Shown: positions 55,300 through 64,000, counted from the stretch's first letter. The stretch: 64,000 nt of DNA from Verrucomicrobiota bacterium (GCA_017301995.1 JAFLEH010000016.1:85988-149987), one strand, 5' to 3'. Notes: generated by a model not told the origin, from the sequence alone. Numbers and translations: made by a program.

Positions 55300-56283
55300 T
55301 CACTTCCCGAGCGTCGGCACGCCGTCTTTCCAAACGACCCGCACCCTTGAAAGGTACCAGGTTTTTCCGCGGTCGTTGTTTCCCTGATAGAAAAGGTGGG
55401 TGGTGCCGTCGGTGTCGTTGAACACGCCGGGGTGTCCGGATTCCGAGGAATTCCACGATCCGGGAGGCCCGTTAGGGAGGAACGGCTTGTCGGACAAGCG
55501 CTGCCAGCGGATGCCGTCGGTGGACCAGGCCACGCCGATCTGCTGGGGCTCGTTGTTGTATCCGCCGGCGTAGAACATCCAGAGCTTGCCGTCGCGCCGC
55601 ATCACGGAGGCGGCCTCGATGCAGTTCTTTTCCCATGGCAGTTCGGGTTTGAGCACCGGGCCGTCGGAAAGCTGCTTCCACTGGCTCCGCCCGTAGTCGG
55701 AGTCGAGCGGCGCCGCAGCGACACCCTGCATCTGGACCTTCATCGCCGGGTCGCGGGTGGCGAACCAGAGAAACAACCGGTCGCCCACCGGATAGACCTC
55801 CGCGTCGATCGCACGGCCCACGGTCCAGTCGCCGGTTGGCGCGAACACCGGATTTTCCGGGTTGCGGGTGAAATGGATGCCGTCCTCGGACCACGCGTGG
55901 CAGATCGCGTCCTTGGGGCCGTTGCCGTAGGTTTGATAGAAAAGATGCACCTTGCCGCCGCGCACCCAGGCGGCGGGAGCGGCCAGCCCCTTCTTGTCGC
56001 AGTCCTGCGCGGGTTTCAGGGTGCCCGCCTTTTCCCAATGGGTTAGGTCCTTGCTCCGCGCGATGCCGACCGACCATCCGCCCACGCCGTTTTGCGCGCC
56101 GGGCAAGGAGTAATACATCAGATAGGCATCGCCAAAACGGATCACCGAAGGGTCCTTCGAAAACGGTTTGCCGCTCGACTCGTCCGCCCACCGCATCTCC
56201 GGCAATGGCGCGGGCGTTTCGCCCCTAACCGCGGCAAGGGACAGCAGGACGAGCGCCAAGGATGTGATGATGTCGGCTTTCAT
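55300..56283 (-). CDS. Secreted five-bladed beta-propeller glycosidase-like protein (GH43/GH130 type)
   Basis: A 327-residue protein with a signal peptide (ITSLALVLLSLAAVRG). Five repeated blade-like motifs follow: SKDPSVIRFGDAYLMYYS, GGWSVGIARSKDLTHWE, PAAWVRGGKVHLFYQTYG, RRDGKLWMFYAGG and HLFYQGN. These are characteristic of the GH43/GH32/GH130 propeller fold. Candidate acidic residues occur in KDPSV, AIDAEVY and CIEAAS. It probably acts on an arabino-, fructo- or mannoside. The ATG at 56283 is preferred to an earlier TTG. Confidence 0.78.
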   Translation of the reverse strand: MKADIITSLALVLLSLAAVRGETPAPLPEMRWADESSGKPFSKDPSVIRFGDAYLMYYSLPGAQNGVGGWSVGIARSKDLTHWEKAGTLKPAQDCDKKGLAAPAAWVRGGKVHLFYQTYGNGPKDAICHAWSEDGIHFTRNPENPVFAPTGDWTVGRAIDAEVYPVGDRLFLWFATRDPAMKVQMQGVAAAPLDSDYGRSQWKQLSDGPVLKPELPWEKNCIEAASVMRRDGKLWMFYAGGYNNEPQQIGVAWSTDGIRWQRLSDKPFLPNGPPGSWNSSESGHPGVFNDTDGTTHLFYQGNNDRGKTWYLSRVRVVWKDGVPTLGK

Positions 56284-56339
56284 CCCGGACAAATACGTGA
56301 CTCCAACCGCAAATCTTCATGATGGAATCCGCACGGCCA

Positions 56340-57581
56340 TCATGGAGCGGGTGGCGCGAAGAAGTGAATCAGGTTGTCCTGCACACCGCCGCCCTTTTTC
56401 TTCGATTTGATGGCTTTTTTCAAAACTTCCTCCGAATCCGGGGCGTCGATGTCCAACCCGGCCACCGGCGTGCCCGTGATCTGCCGGTCATAGAGCACCG
56501 ATCCCTTGAGCGCGATCGCGAGTTCGGCATCCGAGTCCAAAGCCAGCGTTCGCGCGCACATTTGGGCCGCAAGCCATGAGGCTTCGGCGAAAGCGTCCTT
56601 CGCTTCGTCGGTGAAGCGCCGCAGGTCCTGCACCTCGATGATGAACAGGCAGCGGTCGGGATGGGCCTCACACCACACGGTGATGCCGTTTCCATCCGAT
56701 GATTTCCCGGACTTGCTGGCGATCGCGGTGGATCTGAAAGTCTTCATGATGCCGGCGCACGACTCAGCGGCCTTGGTGGCTTCGGCGGTGTTGCCCCGGC
56801 CGGATACGCCGCCCGGGTGACTCACAAAACTCTCGGCCTGCCTGAGCGCGGAGTATCCGGGCTGTTTCGCCCGCTCCTTTTCCCGCTTCGTGGCACTTGA
56901 CGAAACCAGCACGATCAGCAGCGGAAAAATCAAAAGCGGCGAGAAAATCAGCATCCGCATCGCCAACAGCGCACCGCTCCGGTGCTTCGGGCGCCTGCGA
57001 ATCAACGCGTCCGCCTGAGCCGGCCCGATGATCTGCGCCAGAATCGGCTCGGTGACGTCCACTCCCCCGCCCGAGTTCCGCCACAGCGCCCCGATCGTGA
57101 AAATCGGCCCCCACGGAATCCCCCACCAACCCACACACATCGAAATGAGCGACCAACCGAAGGCACCGCCAACATTCGATTGGCCCGGCGGAATGTAGGT
57201 GATCGGCGAGCTTCTGCGGAAACTCATCACCAAAATCGAAATCGCATATTGATAGACCACAAACCGGCCGCCGAGGGAGATTTCATCGACGATCTGCCGG
57301 ACGCTCTTGCCGTAGGTGCCGGAAAGCACCCTGCCGTCCACCAGAAACGGCTGGTCCAGATAGCGGTCCCCCGCGTCGGCCGGCACCGGGGGCGGCACGG
57401 CAAGGGAAACGGGACGCGCGACCCCGCAATCGATCAGTTGCGAAAGCGGACTCCAATCCGCGGCGCCGGGCGCGGCCCCAAGGTCGGTCGGCTGCAACAG
57501 TCCGTCCCTCAGCATGCCCTGGATCTTCTCGGTCGGATACGGCCCCTCAATGGCGCCCGCTCGGCTTACATACAGTTCCAT
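56340..57581 (-). CDS. GYF-domain (DUF4339) membrane protein
   Basis: A 413-residue protein. The first 55 residues form a GYF_2 domain (GAIEGPYPTEKIQGMLRDGL). A linker, about three hydrophobic segments (RFVVYQYAISILVMSF, GWSLISMCVGWWGIPWG, LLIFPLLIVLVSSS), and a soluble C-terminal domain of about 170 residues follow. GYF_2 domains bind proline-rich partners. The rest is not recognised. Its start codon is directly preceded by a four-copy tetranucleotide repeat instead of a Shine-Dalgarno sequence. Confidence 0.75.
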   Translation of the reverse strand: MELYVSRAGAIEGPYPTEKIQGMLRDGLLQPTDLGAAPGAADWSPLSQLIDCGVARPVSLAVPPPVPADAGDRYLDQPFLVDGRVLSGTYGKSVRQIVDEISLGGRFVVYQYAISILVMSFRRSSPITYIPPGQSNVGGAFGWSLISMCVGWWGIPWGPIFTIGALWRNSGGGVDVTEPILAQIIGPAQADALIRRRPKHRSGALLAMRMLIFSPLLIFPLLIVLVSSSATKREKERAKQPGYSALRQAESFVSHPGGVSGRGNTAEATKAAESCAGIMKTFRSTAIASKSGKSSDGNGITVWCEAHPDRCLFIIEVQDLRRFTDEAKDAFAEASWLAAQMCARTLALDSDAELAIALKGSVLYDRQITGTPVAGLDIDAPDSEEVLKKAIKSKKKGGGVQDNLIHFFAPPAP

Positions 57582-57597
57582 ATTTATTTATTTATTT
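57582..57597 (-). repeat. Tetranucleotide repeat before a start codon
   Basis: On the coding strand (AAAT)4 abuts the ATG of the GYF-domain gene. The surrounding 45 bases are unusually AT-rich. No purine-rich ribosome binding site is seen in the expected place. Confidence 0.8.
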
Positions 57598-57778
57598 GAT
57601 AAAATGTTATATATTAATATCCGCTTTCCGTGGCGCAAAGCATGCACGCCACAGCCATCATCGACTTCGAAATCGCTTTCTTCGCCGATCAGGTTTCCGG
57701 CAGCCTATCAATCGGCCCCATAGCGTCAACAGAATTTCCGCTCCAACCGGAATATTGTTTGTCCGTGCCACTTTCGGA

Positions 57779-59452
57779 TCACCGATAGAGAACCGGTTCC
57801 TTTCGCCAGTCGCGGTCCTTGTCGCGCGCCCACTCCGCCACCCTCGGGCGGCGTTCGCGAAGGCGCACCGACTCGATTCCGCAATAGCATCCCTGCGAGC
57901 GCGGGTTGCGGCCGACGCATTCGAGCCGCAGCGTGTGCTTGCCCGGATCCGGCCAGAAGTCCAACAAATGCACCTCCCCGACCTCGATGTTCTCACTGAA
58001 GAGATCGAAACGGTCGCCGACCCTGACCCCGTCGAAATACGCCTGATAGATCCCGAAGTCGTAGCTTTTGGTCACGTTGAGGAGCAGCCGCAGGGGTTCC
58101 TTCTTTTCCACGGTCACCGGGATTTCCAGCCACGCGCCCTCGGCTGCGGGCGGCATGTAGAGCAGATGGGGCGCATCGTGGACCGCCACTTGCTGGGTCC
58201 TCGCCTCGCCCGTGCCATGGTGCTCCCCCGCGGCGAAATCGGCGGCCCGGACGGTCACCCGTTCGAGGCTTGGCAACCGGCGTTCCCGCGCGTGCGGCGC
58301 GCGGGCCGCAAACGTCGGCTCGCCGGTTTGATACCAGAACGCCACGCTCGAATAGTCGTCCTCGCGCGGGTTCCAACTGTTGGTTTTCCCCTCCGGATTC
58401 TCATCGGGCGAGATCCAGCCGAAGTGTTCGAACGTCACCTTGATTCCGGTGTTGAACACCAGCGGATCGGACAGGTGCCACCGATAGGCGCTGGTGTGTC
58501 CGCCGACGATGCCCCATTGGTCGAAATAGGGCACGCCGAACGTCGGGGTGCTCTTCGCTTTCAGCCCCCATGCGGATAGAAAATAGTCCTCCGTTCCGGT
58601 TCCCCAGATCGAAGGCTTGGCTTCGCCGTCGATATATATTTTTTCATCACCTTCTCCGAACCACGCCGGGCTCCGGGTGCGGACCGCGAGCACGGTGCCG
58701 ACGTAGTGCCCCTTGCCGGCGGTTTCGAGCACCACGTAGTCCCGGTCCTTCGCCACGGGGTATTCCTGGCGGTATTGCGCGTGGAAATACGGCGTATCGT
58801 CCGGAATAGTGTCCTTCCTGATCCAGTCGATGTTGTAATAGAGCAAACAGACCGGCTTGTCGCTTTGGTTGACGATTTCTATCCGGGCCGATTTCCGGAA
58901 GGGCATGCGCCAGTAGCAGTTGTAGGAGTCCGCGTCCTCGACGACGACCGGGGTGCTGATCACCTCACGGCGCTGGCCGAAGCAGTTCGCGAAGAAATCG
59001 CCCAGCGGGGCCTCCACTCCCGGCCGCTCCCGGCCGTCCCAGTAGATCCGCAGCAGCATTTCCTGGTGATTGGCCGCGCCTTTGGGTGCCCAATCCTGCG
59101 GCTCCGGACCGAGAAACGTCAGCCACAGGTGGGTGATCACGCCGGGTCCACGCTCGTCCATCAGAACGTGGGTCGCTCCGGGAGCCACCTGATGGTTGTC
59201 CCAGTTGCTGGCCTCGTCCGCGTCCCCTTTCGGATCGGCCTTCGGGTCCAGCTTGCGCTCGGTCCCGCCCCGCCGGACCTCGCCCATCCGCATCGTCGAA
59301 CTGACTCTCATCGAGCGCCCGTCCTGCGGCTTTGAAAGCTCCTCAAGCGTGTCCGCCACGGCGGGCACCGTTAGAACCAACAAGGCGAATGCCACGGCGG
59401 CGGCATGGGAGACGGACTTCAGCACCGGCGTTTCTATCAATACGGATTTCAT
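57779..59452 (-). CDS. Exported DUF2961 / GH172 glycoside hydrolase
   Basis: A 557-residue protein with a signal peptide (AVAFALLVLTVPAVADT). The body matches DUF2961 (GH172): DERGPGVITHLWLTFLG, LLRIYWDGRERPGVEAPLGD, FFANCFGQR, NCYWRMPFRKSARIEI and YFLSAWGLKAK. GH172 enzymes cleave fructans or arabinans as assembled trimers or higher oligomers. The C-terminal part is a sheet domain with the RLECVGRNPRSQGCYCGI segment. The ATG at 59452 is chosen because the frame before it lies in a repeat. Confidence 0.9.
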   Translation of the reverse strand: MKSVLIETPVLKSVSHAAAVAFALLVLTVPAVADTLEELSKPQDGRSMRVSSTMRMGEVRRGGTERKLDPKADPKGDADEASNWDNHQVAPGATHVLMDERGPGVITHLWLTFLGPEPQDWAPKGAANHQEMLLRIYWDGRERPGVEAPLGDFFANCFGQRREVISTPVVVEDADSYNCYWRMPFRKSARIEIVNQSDKPVCLLYYNIDWIRKDTIPDDTPYFHAQYRQEYPVAKDRDYVVLETAGKGHYVGTVLAVRTRSPAWFGEGDEKIYIDGEAKPSIWGTGTEDYFLSAWGLKAKSTPTFGVPYFDQWGIVGGHTSAYRWHLSDPLVFNTGIKVTFEHFGWISPDENPEGKTNSWNPREDDYSSVAFWYQTGEPTFAARAPHARERRLPSLERVTVRAADFAAGEHHGTGEARTQQVAVHDAPHLLYMPPAAEGAWLEIPVTVEKKEPLRLLLNVTKSYDFGIYQAYFDGVRVGDRFDLFSENIEVGEVHLLDFWPDPGKHTLRLECVGRNPRSQGCYCGIESVRLRERRPRVAEWARDKDRDWRKEPVLYR

Positions 59453-59539
59453 GGCGGTTTGCGGGCCGGAAACCTCCCGCAACCCCGAAGGTAGCGGATC
59501 CGTTCCCGTTGCCAAGCTCCATCGGCGACCATGCAGCCG

Positions 59540-59656
59540 CGCTCGCGGGAGCGTGGCCTCCAGGGGCCGCGTGAGCCGAACGACCACCTTCTCACGAAGG
59601 CGGCTACGGGATTCGCTCTTTCCCCTGGTCCATCCGTAGCCGCGCTCGCGAGAGCG
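59540..59656. repeat. REP-like palindromic repeats, second cluster
   Basis: Three hairpins belong to the same family as at 26 kb: CGCTC-GCGG-GAGCG (59540-59553), CCTTC-TCAC-GAAGG (59587-59600) and CGCTC-GCGA-GAGCG (59643-59656). Flanks again read AGCCGC and GCGGCTACGG. The cluster fills the gap between the GDSL hydrolase and GH172 genes. Confidence 0.85.
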
Positions 59657-59687
59657 TGGCTCACCAGGCCCGGTCCATCGGTCCAGC

Positions 59688-60371
59688 CTATTTCCGATCT
59701 TCCGCCGCGGGCTTCCCGGTGAGCGCCTGATAGACCGCACGGGCGATCACGGCGGCGCCGTCGTTGTTGGGGTGGACCTTGTCGGGGATCATTGCGTCTT
59801 TGCCTGCGGTGGCGGCGTGGACGCCGATGATGCCGGCCTTGGTGGTGCGGGCGATCTCATCCACCAGCGGGATTTCCTCCTTGGTGACGGGTTCGTTGAT
59901 CCCCCAGTTGCCATCGCCGGCGATGTAGGGCGGATGGCAGATGAAGATCCGCGGCTTTGACGGCAACTTGGCGAATTGGGTGATCAGATCGATGTAATCC
60001 GGCACGAAGCGGTCCTTGAGCTTCCAGTTCTGCGGCTTGGTGTCGTTGGTGCCCAACAGAATCACCACCACGTCGGGCTGAAACGCTTTGGCGTTTTTGA
60101 AAGCGTCGGTTTTCTGATAGGGATGATCCCCCTCCTTGAGCAGGGTGGTGCCGCTGACGCCGAAGTTCTTCACCGACCACTTCTCGCCCAACAATTTGGC
60201 GATCTGGTCGGGCCATGCCATGCCGGGCGTGGCTCCCACACCCTGGGTGATGCTGTCACCCACGCAGGCGAGTTTCACCGGGGATTTGAGCGAACCGGTA
60301 TCGACCGGCGCGGAATTCTGTGCCACGGCGTGGATAGCGGCGACTAACAGCAATGCGAGGATGCGTTTCAT
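59688..60371 (-). CDS. Secreted SGNH/GDSL hydrolase
   Basis: A 227-residue protein with a signal peptide (ILALLLVAAIHAVAQ). Family blocks are clear: VGDSITQG with the catalytic Ser, GVSGTTLL with the Gly, LLGTNDTKP with the Asn, and DKVHPNNDGA with the Asp and His. It should deacylate a carbohydrate or similar ester outside the cell. It lies 50 bases downstream of map on the same strand but is unlikely to be functionally linked. Confidence 0.9.
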   Translation of the reverse strand: MKRILALLLVAAIHAVAQNSAPVDTGSLKSPVKLACVGDSITQGVGATPGMAWPDQIAKLLGEKWSVKNFGVSGTTLLKEGDHPYQKTDAFKNAKAFQPDVVVILLGTNDTKPQNWKLKDRFVPDYIDLITQFAKLPSKPRIFICHPPYIAGDGNWGINEPVTKEEIPLVDEIARTTKAGIIGVHAATAGKDAMIPDKVHPNNDGAAVIARAVYQALTGKPAAEDRK

Positions 60372-60421
60372 GGTCTGTCGGAGGTTGGATCCGCCGCAAC
60401 GGGCCCGGCGGAGGGCTAGTC

Positions 60422-61225
60422 TTACAGCGGCGGCAGGCCCAACATTTCAGGCAGGGCCTCGCGCGGGCGCCAGGTGAGGATTTCCGGGTCGCCGGCGGTG
60501 ACGAGAACGGTGTGCTCGAAGTGCGCGGACGGTTTGCCATCCAGGGTGACGGCGGTCCAGCCATCAGCCAGGATGCGCATGTCGGCGACGCCCGCGTTGA
60601 CCATCGGTTCGATGGCGAGGGTCATGCCGGGCATGAGAACCGGGGATTTGCCCGACGGGCGGAAATTGGGGACCTGGGGTTCCTCGTGGAGCTTGCGGCC
60701 CACGCCGTGACCCACGAACTCCTTGACGACGGTGAAGCCGCGCGGCGCCACATAGGCTTCCACGGAGGCGCAGAGGTCGGCAAGGCGCACACCGGCGCGG
60801 GCGTGCGAAATGGCCTCGAAAAGCGATTGTTCGGTGACCGCCAGCAGGCGTTTGATGGAGTCCGGGACATCGCCGGCGGCCACGGTGGTGGCGTTGTCGC
60901 CGATGAATCCGTTTTTCACCACCCCGACGTCGATGCTGACGATATCGCCCGGCATGATCCGGCGGGTGCCGCCCATGCCGTGAACGATTTCCTCGTTGAC
61001 CGAGATGCAGGTGTAGCGGGAAAACCCGCGGTAGCCGAGGAACGCGCTGCGGCAGTCGTGGTCGCGCATGAGCACGGCGGCCTGTTGGTCGATCTCGCCG
61101 GTGGTGACACCGGGGCGGACCATTTTGGCGAGTTCCTGAAGGATGGCCGAGGCGGTGGCGCCAGCGATCCGCATCAAACCGATTTCACGCGGTGACTTGA
61201 TCGGGATGCGCGGGATACGTGCCAC
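60422..61225 (-). CDS. map: Methionine aminopeptidase, type I
   Basis: A 267-residue enzyme that removes the initiator Met. The metal ligands are D99, D110, H173, E206 and E237, and H82 is in the substrate pocket (VNEEIVHGMG). The second Asp lies in GDNATTV instead of the common GDTSRTF, a family-compatible change. The start codon is GTG at 61225. The gene follows secY with a 19-base gap, as in many spc-type operons. Confidence 0.95.
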   Translation of the reverse strand: MARIPRIPIKSPREIGLMRIAGATASAILQELAKMVRPGVTTGEIDQQAAVLMRDHDCRSAFLGYRGFSRYTCISVNEEIVHGMGGTRRIMPGDIVSIDVGVVKNGFIGDNATTVAAGDVPDSIKRLLAVTEQSLFEAISHARAGVRLADLCASVEAYVAPRGFTVVKEFVGHGVGRKLHEEPQVPNFRPSGKSPVLMPGMTLAIEPMVNAGVADMRILADGWTAVTLDGKPSAHFEHTVLVTAGDPEILTWRPREALPEMLGLPPL

Positions 61226-61244
61226 CGGAGGATCGGGCTGGGAT

Positions 61245-62792
61245 TCAGATCACGTGGGCCTTCTGGGCGATATAGACGGTCATTCCGATGACCACCAGCA
61301 CGGCGATCACAAGCCACAGATAGATGATGGCCGAGCGCGAGGCGCTGGCTCCGCTCTGGGCGAGCCGGTCGTAGCGTCCGCGGAGTTTGCCCTTGCGGAG
61401 GAATCCGTCGTAGTGCTTTTGCAGGAGGTGGGTCTCAACCTGGCGCATCACGTCGAGCACCACTCCCACCATGATGAGCAGGGAGGTACCACCGAAGAAC
61501 TGAAGGACGAGCGAACCCGGCGGGAGGCCGACCATTTTTCCGGTCAGAACCGGCAGAATGAAAATCAGGGTGAGGAAAATGGCCCCCGCGAAGGTCAGGC
61601 GGGTCATCGTGAAATCGAGGAACTCGGCGGTGGGCTTTCCGGGGCGGACGCCGGGGACGTAGCCGCCGTTGCGCTTCAGGTCCTCGGCGATCTGCGAGGG
61701 CTGGAACATCATCGCCACCCAGAAGTAGGAGAACAGGAAAATGCCAATGCCGCCCATGATGTAGAACCAAGTGCCACCGCGCGAGAACTCACCGTAAAGC
61801 TTGGTGGCCCAGCCTTGGCCGAAAAGGTTGGCCATGGAACCCTCGCCGTGGAAGGCGGGGATCTGGCTGAGCAGAATCGGCGGCAGGGAGAGCACCGCGG
61901 TGGCGAAAATGATCGGCATCACGCCAGAGTAGTTCACCTTGAGCGGCAGATACTGGGTCTGGCCGCCGAACTGTTTGCGGCCGACGTTGCGCTTCGCATA
62001 ATGGACGGCGATCCGCCGCTGGGCCTGGGTGATGGCGATGGTGCCCGCAATGACCAGCAGCAACAGGGCGATCATCACGACCATCATGATGGCGCGCCAG
62101 GCGTTTCCGCCGGCGGCGGGGTTCACGAAGAAATTCCACGCCTGAAGCAACGCGCCGGGCAGGGCGGAAATGATGTTCACCGTGATGATGATCGAAGTGC
62201 CGTTGCCGATGCCTTTTTCGGTCATCTGGTCGCCGATCCACATCAGGAGCACGGTTCCGGCGACGATGGTGAGCACGGTGAGCGCCATCCACGACCATGA
62301 CGGATCCGGCACCAGCGTACCGAACTTCTCAACGCCGGACATATAAGGGATGCTCCCTGGGTTCATCAGGGTCTTGGTGACGAAGAACCCCTGAACCAGC
62401 GCGATGCCGATGGTGAGGTAGCGGGTGATCTGGGTGATCTTCTGGCGGCCGCCGTCCTCGCGGGCCAGCTTGGAAAGCTTCGGCACGATGGCGGTCATGA
62501 GCTGGACCACGATCGACGCGGAAATGTAGGGCATGATGCCCAGCGCGAAAATACCCGCCTGTTGCAGACCACCGCCGGAAAACACCTGAAGCAGCGCGGT
62601 GATGCCGCCGGACGGATTGGTCGGATCGGCATTCGACTGGAGGCTGTCCATCCAGGCCTTGATCACGCCGGCGTCCACTCCCGGCAGCGTGATATGCACG
62701 CCGAGGCGGATGATCACGATGAGAGCGAGGCTGAAAAGAATGCGGTCCCGGAGTTCCGGGATTTTCCAGGTGTTGGCGAAGGCGGAAATCAT
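61245..62792 (-). CDS. secY: Preprotein translocase subunit SecY
   Basis: A 515-residue membrane protein forming the channel of the Sec translocon with SecE and SecG. Ten membrane segments are discernible, and the plug region reads LPGVDAGVIKAWMDS early in the chain. Family blocks include ALGIMPYISASIVVQLMTA, LTIVAGTVLLMWIGDQMTEKG, YLPLKVNYSGVMPIIFA and EDLKRNGGYVPGVRPGK. At 515 residues it is longer than the 440 or so of Escherichia coli, mostly through loops. It lies between rplO and map in one operon. Confidence 0.96.
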   Translation of the reverse strand: MISAFANTWKIPELRDRILFSLALIVIIRLGVHITLPGVDAGVIKAWMDSLQSNADPTNPSGGITALLQVFSGGGLQQAGIFALGIMPYISASIVVQLMTAIVPKLSKLAREDGGRQKITQITRYLTIGIALVQGFFVTKTLMNPGSIPYMSGVEKFGTLVPDPSWSWMALTVLTIVAGTVLLMWIGDQMTEKGIGNGTSIIITVNIISALPGALLQAWNFFVNPAAGGNAWRAIMMVVMIALLLLVIAGTIAITQAQRRIAVHYAKRNVGRKQFGGQTQYLPLKVNYSGVMPIIFATAVLSLPPILLSQIPAFHGEGSMANLFGQGWATKLYGEFSRGGTWFYIMGGIGIFLFSYFWVAMMFQPSQIAEDLKRNGGYVPGVRPGKPTAEFLDFTMTRLTFAGAIFLTLIFILPVLTGKMVGLPPGSLVLQFFGGTSLLIMVGVVLDVMRQVETHLLQKHYDGFLRKGKLRGRYDRLAQSGASASRSAIIYLWLVIAVLVVIGMTVYIAQKAHVI

Positions 62793-62892
62793 GGCGTGTG
62801 GGATCGGAAACGGGCGGGAGGCTTATACGAAAGGCGAGGAAGCGCGCAAGCGCTTCCTCACCGCAAAATCAGAAAACCGGTCTCGGAACGGC

Positions 62893-63342
62893 TCAAGCGG
62901 GTGTCTGGACGGATCCGCCTGCCTTTTCGATTTTCTCGCGGGCGGAAGCGCTGACGCGGTCCACCACGAGGGTGAAGGCCTTGGTGACCTCGCCGGTGCC
63001 GAGCACCTTGACGTAGTCATACTGGCCGTTGAGCAAGCCGGCGGCAAACAGCGCGGCATCATCGATGGTCGCACCGGCTTCGAAACGATCGTCCAGATCG
63101 CCGACGTTGACCACGCCCGGCGTGTCGCGGAACTTGGCCGTGCTGAAACCGCGCTTGGGAAGGCGGCGGTGCAGCGGCATCTGGCCGCCTTCGAAACCGG
63201 GACGCGGGCCGCCGCCGGAGCGGGCTTTCTGGCCTTTGTTGCCCTTGCAGGAGGTCTTGCCGTGGCCGGAGCTTTCGCCGCAACCGAGGCGCTTCACTCG
63301 GCGCTTGGCACCGGGATTGGGAGAGAGGGTGTGGAGATTCAT
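62893..63342 (-). CDS. rplO: 50S ribosomal protein L15
   Basis: A 149-residue ribosomal protein. The glycine- and lysine-rich N-terminus reads VKRLGCGESSGHGKTSCKGN, and the family block FEGGQMPLHRRLPKRGF follows. The C-terminus has the L15 fold with VKVLGTGEVTKAFTL. Its gene follows rpsE with a 109-bp gap that contains repeats and no rpmD. Confidence 0.96.
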   Translation of the reverse strand: MNLHTLSPNPGAKRRVKRLGCGESSGHGKTSCKGNKGQKARSGGGPRPGFEGGQMPLHRRLPKRGFSTAKFRDTPGVVNVGDLDDRFEAGATIDDAALFAAGLLNGQYDYVKVLGTGEVTKAFTLVVDRVSASAREKIEKAGGSVQTPA

Positions 63343-63354
63343 GGGGCTGAATGT

Positions 63355-63440
63355 GGTTATTGGTTAAATGTTATAAGTTATCAGTTAAAATCCGATCACG
63401 GGTTGCCAGGCAAGAGCCTAATAACAAATAACCAATAACT
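63355..63440. repeat. Heptamer arrays in the rpsE-rplO gap
   Basis: Five seven-base units run from 63355 (GGTTATT, GGTTAAA, TGTTATA, AGTTATC, AGTTAAA). Three more run from 63420 (AATAACA, AATAACC, AATAACT). The two arms contain a perfect 11-bp inverted repeat (63356-63366 with 63429-63439). The gap stands where rpmD (L30) occurs in many spc operons. Confidence 0.85.
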
Positions 63441-63451
63441 TCGAACGGAGT

Positions 63452-64000
63452 TCAGATGGCCTTTTCCTTTTTCTTTTTGCCGCGGCCGGAGAGGACTTGG
63501 TCGCGGGTGCGGAGTTTGGAGAGCGCCTTGAGGGTGGCCTTCACCACGTTGGCGTGGTTGGAGGATCCCATGGATTTGGCGAGGACGTCGCGGATGCCCA
63601 CCGCCTCGCAGACGGCGCGGACGCCACCGCCGGCGATGATGCCGGTACCGGGAGACGCCGGTTTGAGCAGAACCTTGCCGCCACCGTATTCCGCGTAGAT
63701 TTCGTGCGGAATGGTGCCGTCAACGATGCACATCGGCTTGAGCACCTTCTTGGCGCTTTCGCCGGCTTTCTTGATCGCGTCGGAAACTTCGTTGGCCTTG
63801 CCGAATCCGATACCCACGCGGCCCAGCTTGTTGCCGGAAACGACGAGCGCGGAGAAGCTGAAACGGCGGCCACCCTTGACGACCTTGGCGCATCGGTTGA
63901 TGAACACGACCTTTTCGGAAAGCTCGTTGCCTTCGGAGTCGGTGGGAGCGGCGCGCTCCTCGCGGCGCGGACCGCGTCCGCCGCCCTGGCCGCCACGGCC
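63452..64000 (-). CDS. rpsE: 30S ribosomal protein S5 (5' end outside window)
   Basis: The reading frame is open to the right edge, so the start is missing; at least 182 residues are present. The N-terminal part is an extension rich in Gly and Arg (GRGGQGGGRGPRREERAAPT). The S5 core begins VVFINRCAKVVKGGRRFSFS and continues with GIGFGKANEVSDAIKKA, GGGKVLLKPASPGTGIIAGG and the ending LRTRDQVLSGRGK. A GTG at 63907 is internal and not the start. It is the first visible gene of an spc-type operon. Confidence 0.95.
   Translation of the reverse strand, partial: GRGGQGGGRGPRREERAAPTDSEGNELSEKVVFINRCAKVVKGGRRFSFSALVVSGNKLGRVGIGFGKANEVSDAIKKAGESAKKVLKPMCIVDGTIPHEIYAEYGGGKVLLKPASPGTGIIAGGGVRAVCEAVGIRDVLAKSMGSSNHANVVKATLKALSKLRTRDQVLSGRGKKKKEKAI

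Overview
The window is high-GC bacterial DNA that looks like a verrucomicrobiotal chromosome, probably of a Verrucomicrobiales relative. No single marker proves this; the call rests on the combination. It holds giant autotransporter-associated beta-strand proteins (one with a PEP-CTERM tail), Tat-exported Gfo/Idh oxidoreductases and TIM-barrel isomerases, a sulfatase, a GH172 (DUF2961) hydrolase, a DUF4962 heparinase-like enzyme, GntR-HTH regulators fused to LacI-like sensor domains, a short RHS gene, and an spc ribosomal operon followed by map.

Layout. 0-4 kb: membrane protein and sulfatase, then a GntR/LacI-like regulator, with a 231-bp array of 21-bp repeats behind it. 4.3-10 kb: three unknown genes and an MmeI-like single-chain restriction-modification enzyme. 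10-18.4 kb: DUF4962 enzyme, membrane pyrophosphatase, MFS transporter, TPR membrane protein. 18.5-25 kb: sugar isomerase and oxidoreductase, a ThuA-ankyrin fusion, an Rrf2 regulator divergent from a porin, and a metalloprotease. 25.9-30 kb: palindromic repeats, two oligopeptide-type ABC ATPases, HPr kinase and a lipoprotein. 30.4-36.6 kb: secreted unknown, M23 peptidase, metallophosphoesterase, a CapW/BrxR-like WYL regulator, and prfB with its programmed frameshift. 36.6-41.8 kb: a repeat-rich, gene-poor zone with a tandem 327-bp duplication, gene remnants and an RHS pseudogene. 41.8-50.9 kb: cysteine synthase, TlpA-like protein and two giant beta-strand-repeat proteins, with a divergent regulator. 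50.9-52.9 kb: a mobile zone with a truncated nitroreductase, an IS-like remnant, a broken RAYT transposase and REP-like repeats. 53-60.4 kb: phosphoesterase, tryptophanase, two carbohydrate enzymes, a GYF-domain membrane protein and a GDSL hydrolase. 60.4-64 kb: map, secY, rplO and rpsE (cut by the window edge), with no rpmD.

The genes fit a saprophyte that exports polysaccharide- and sulfate-ester-degrading enzymes under local sugar-responsive regulators, recovers energy with a pyrophosphatase, and anchors or displays large surface proteins. The most unusual content is non-coding. At least three families of small repeats recur: hairpins with compensated stem changes, heptamer-period arrays at five loci, and a 21-bp array. 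They occur with a RAYT-type transposase that is itself interrupted by a hairpin-rich 88-nt insert. No tRNA, rRNA or CRISPR array was seen.
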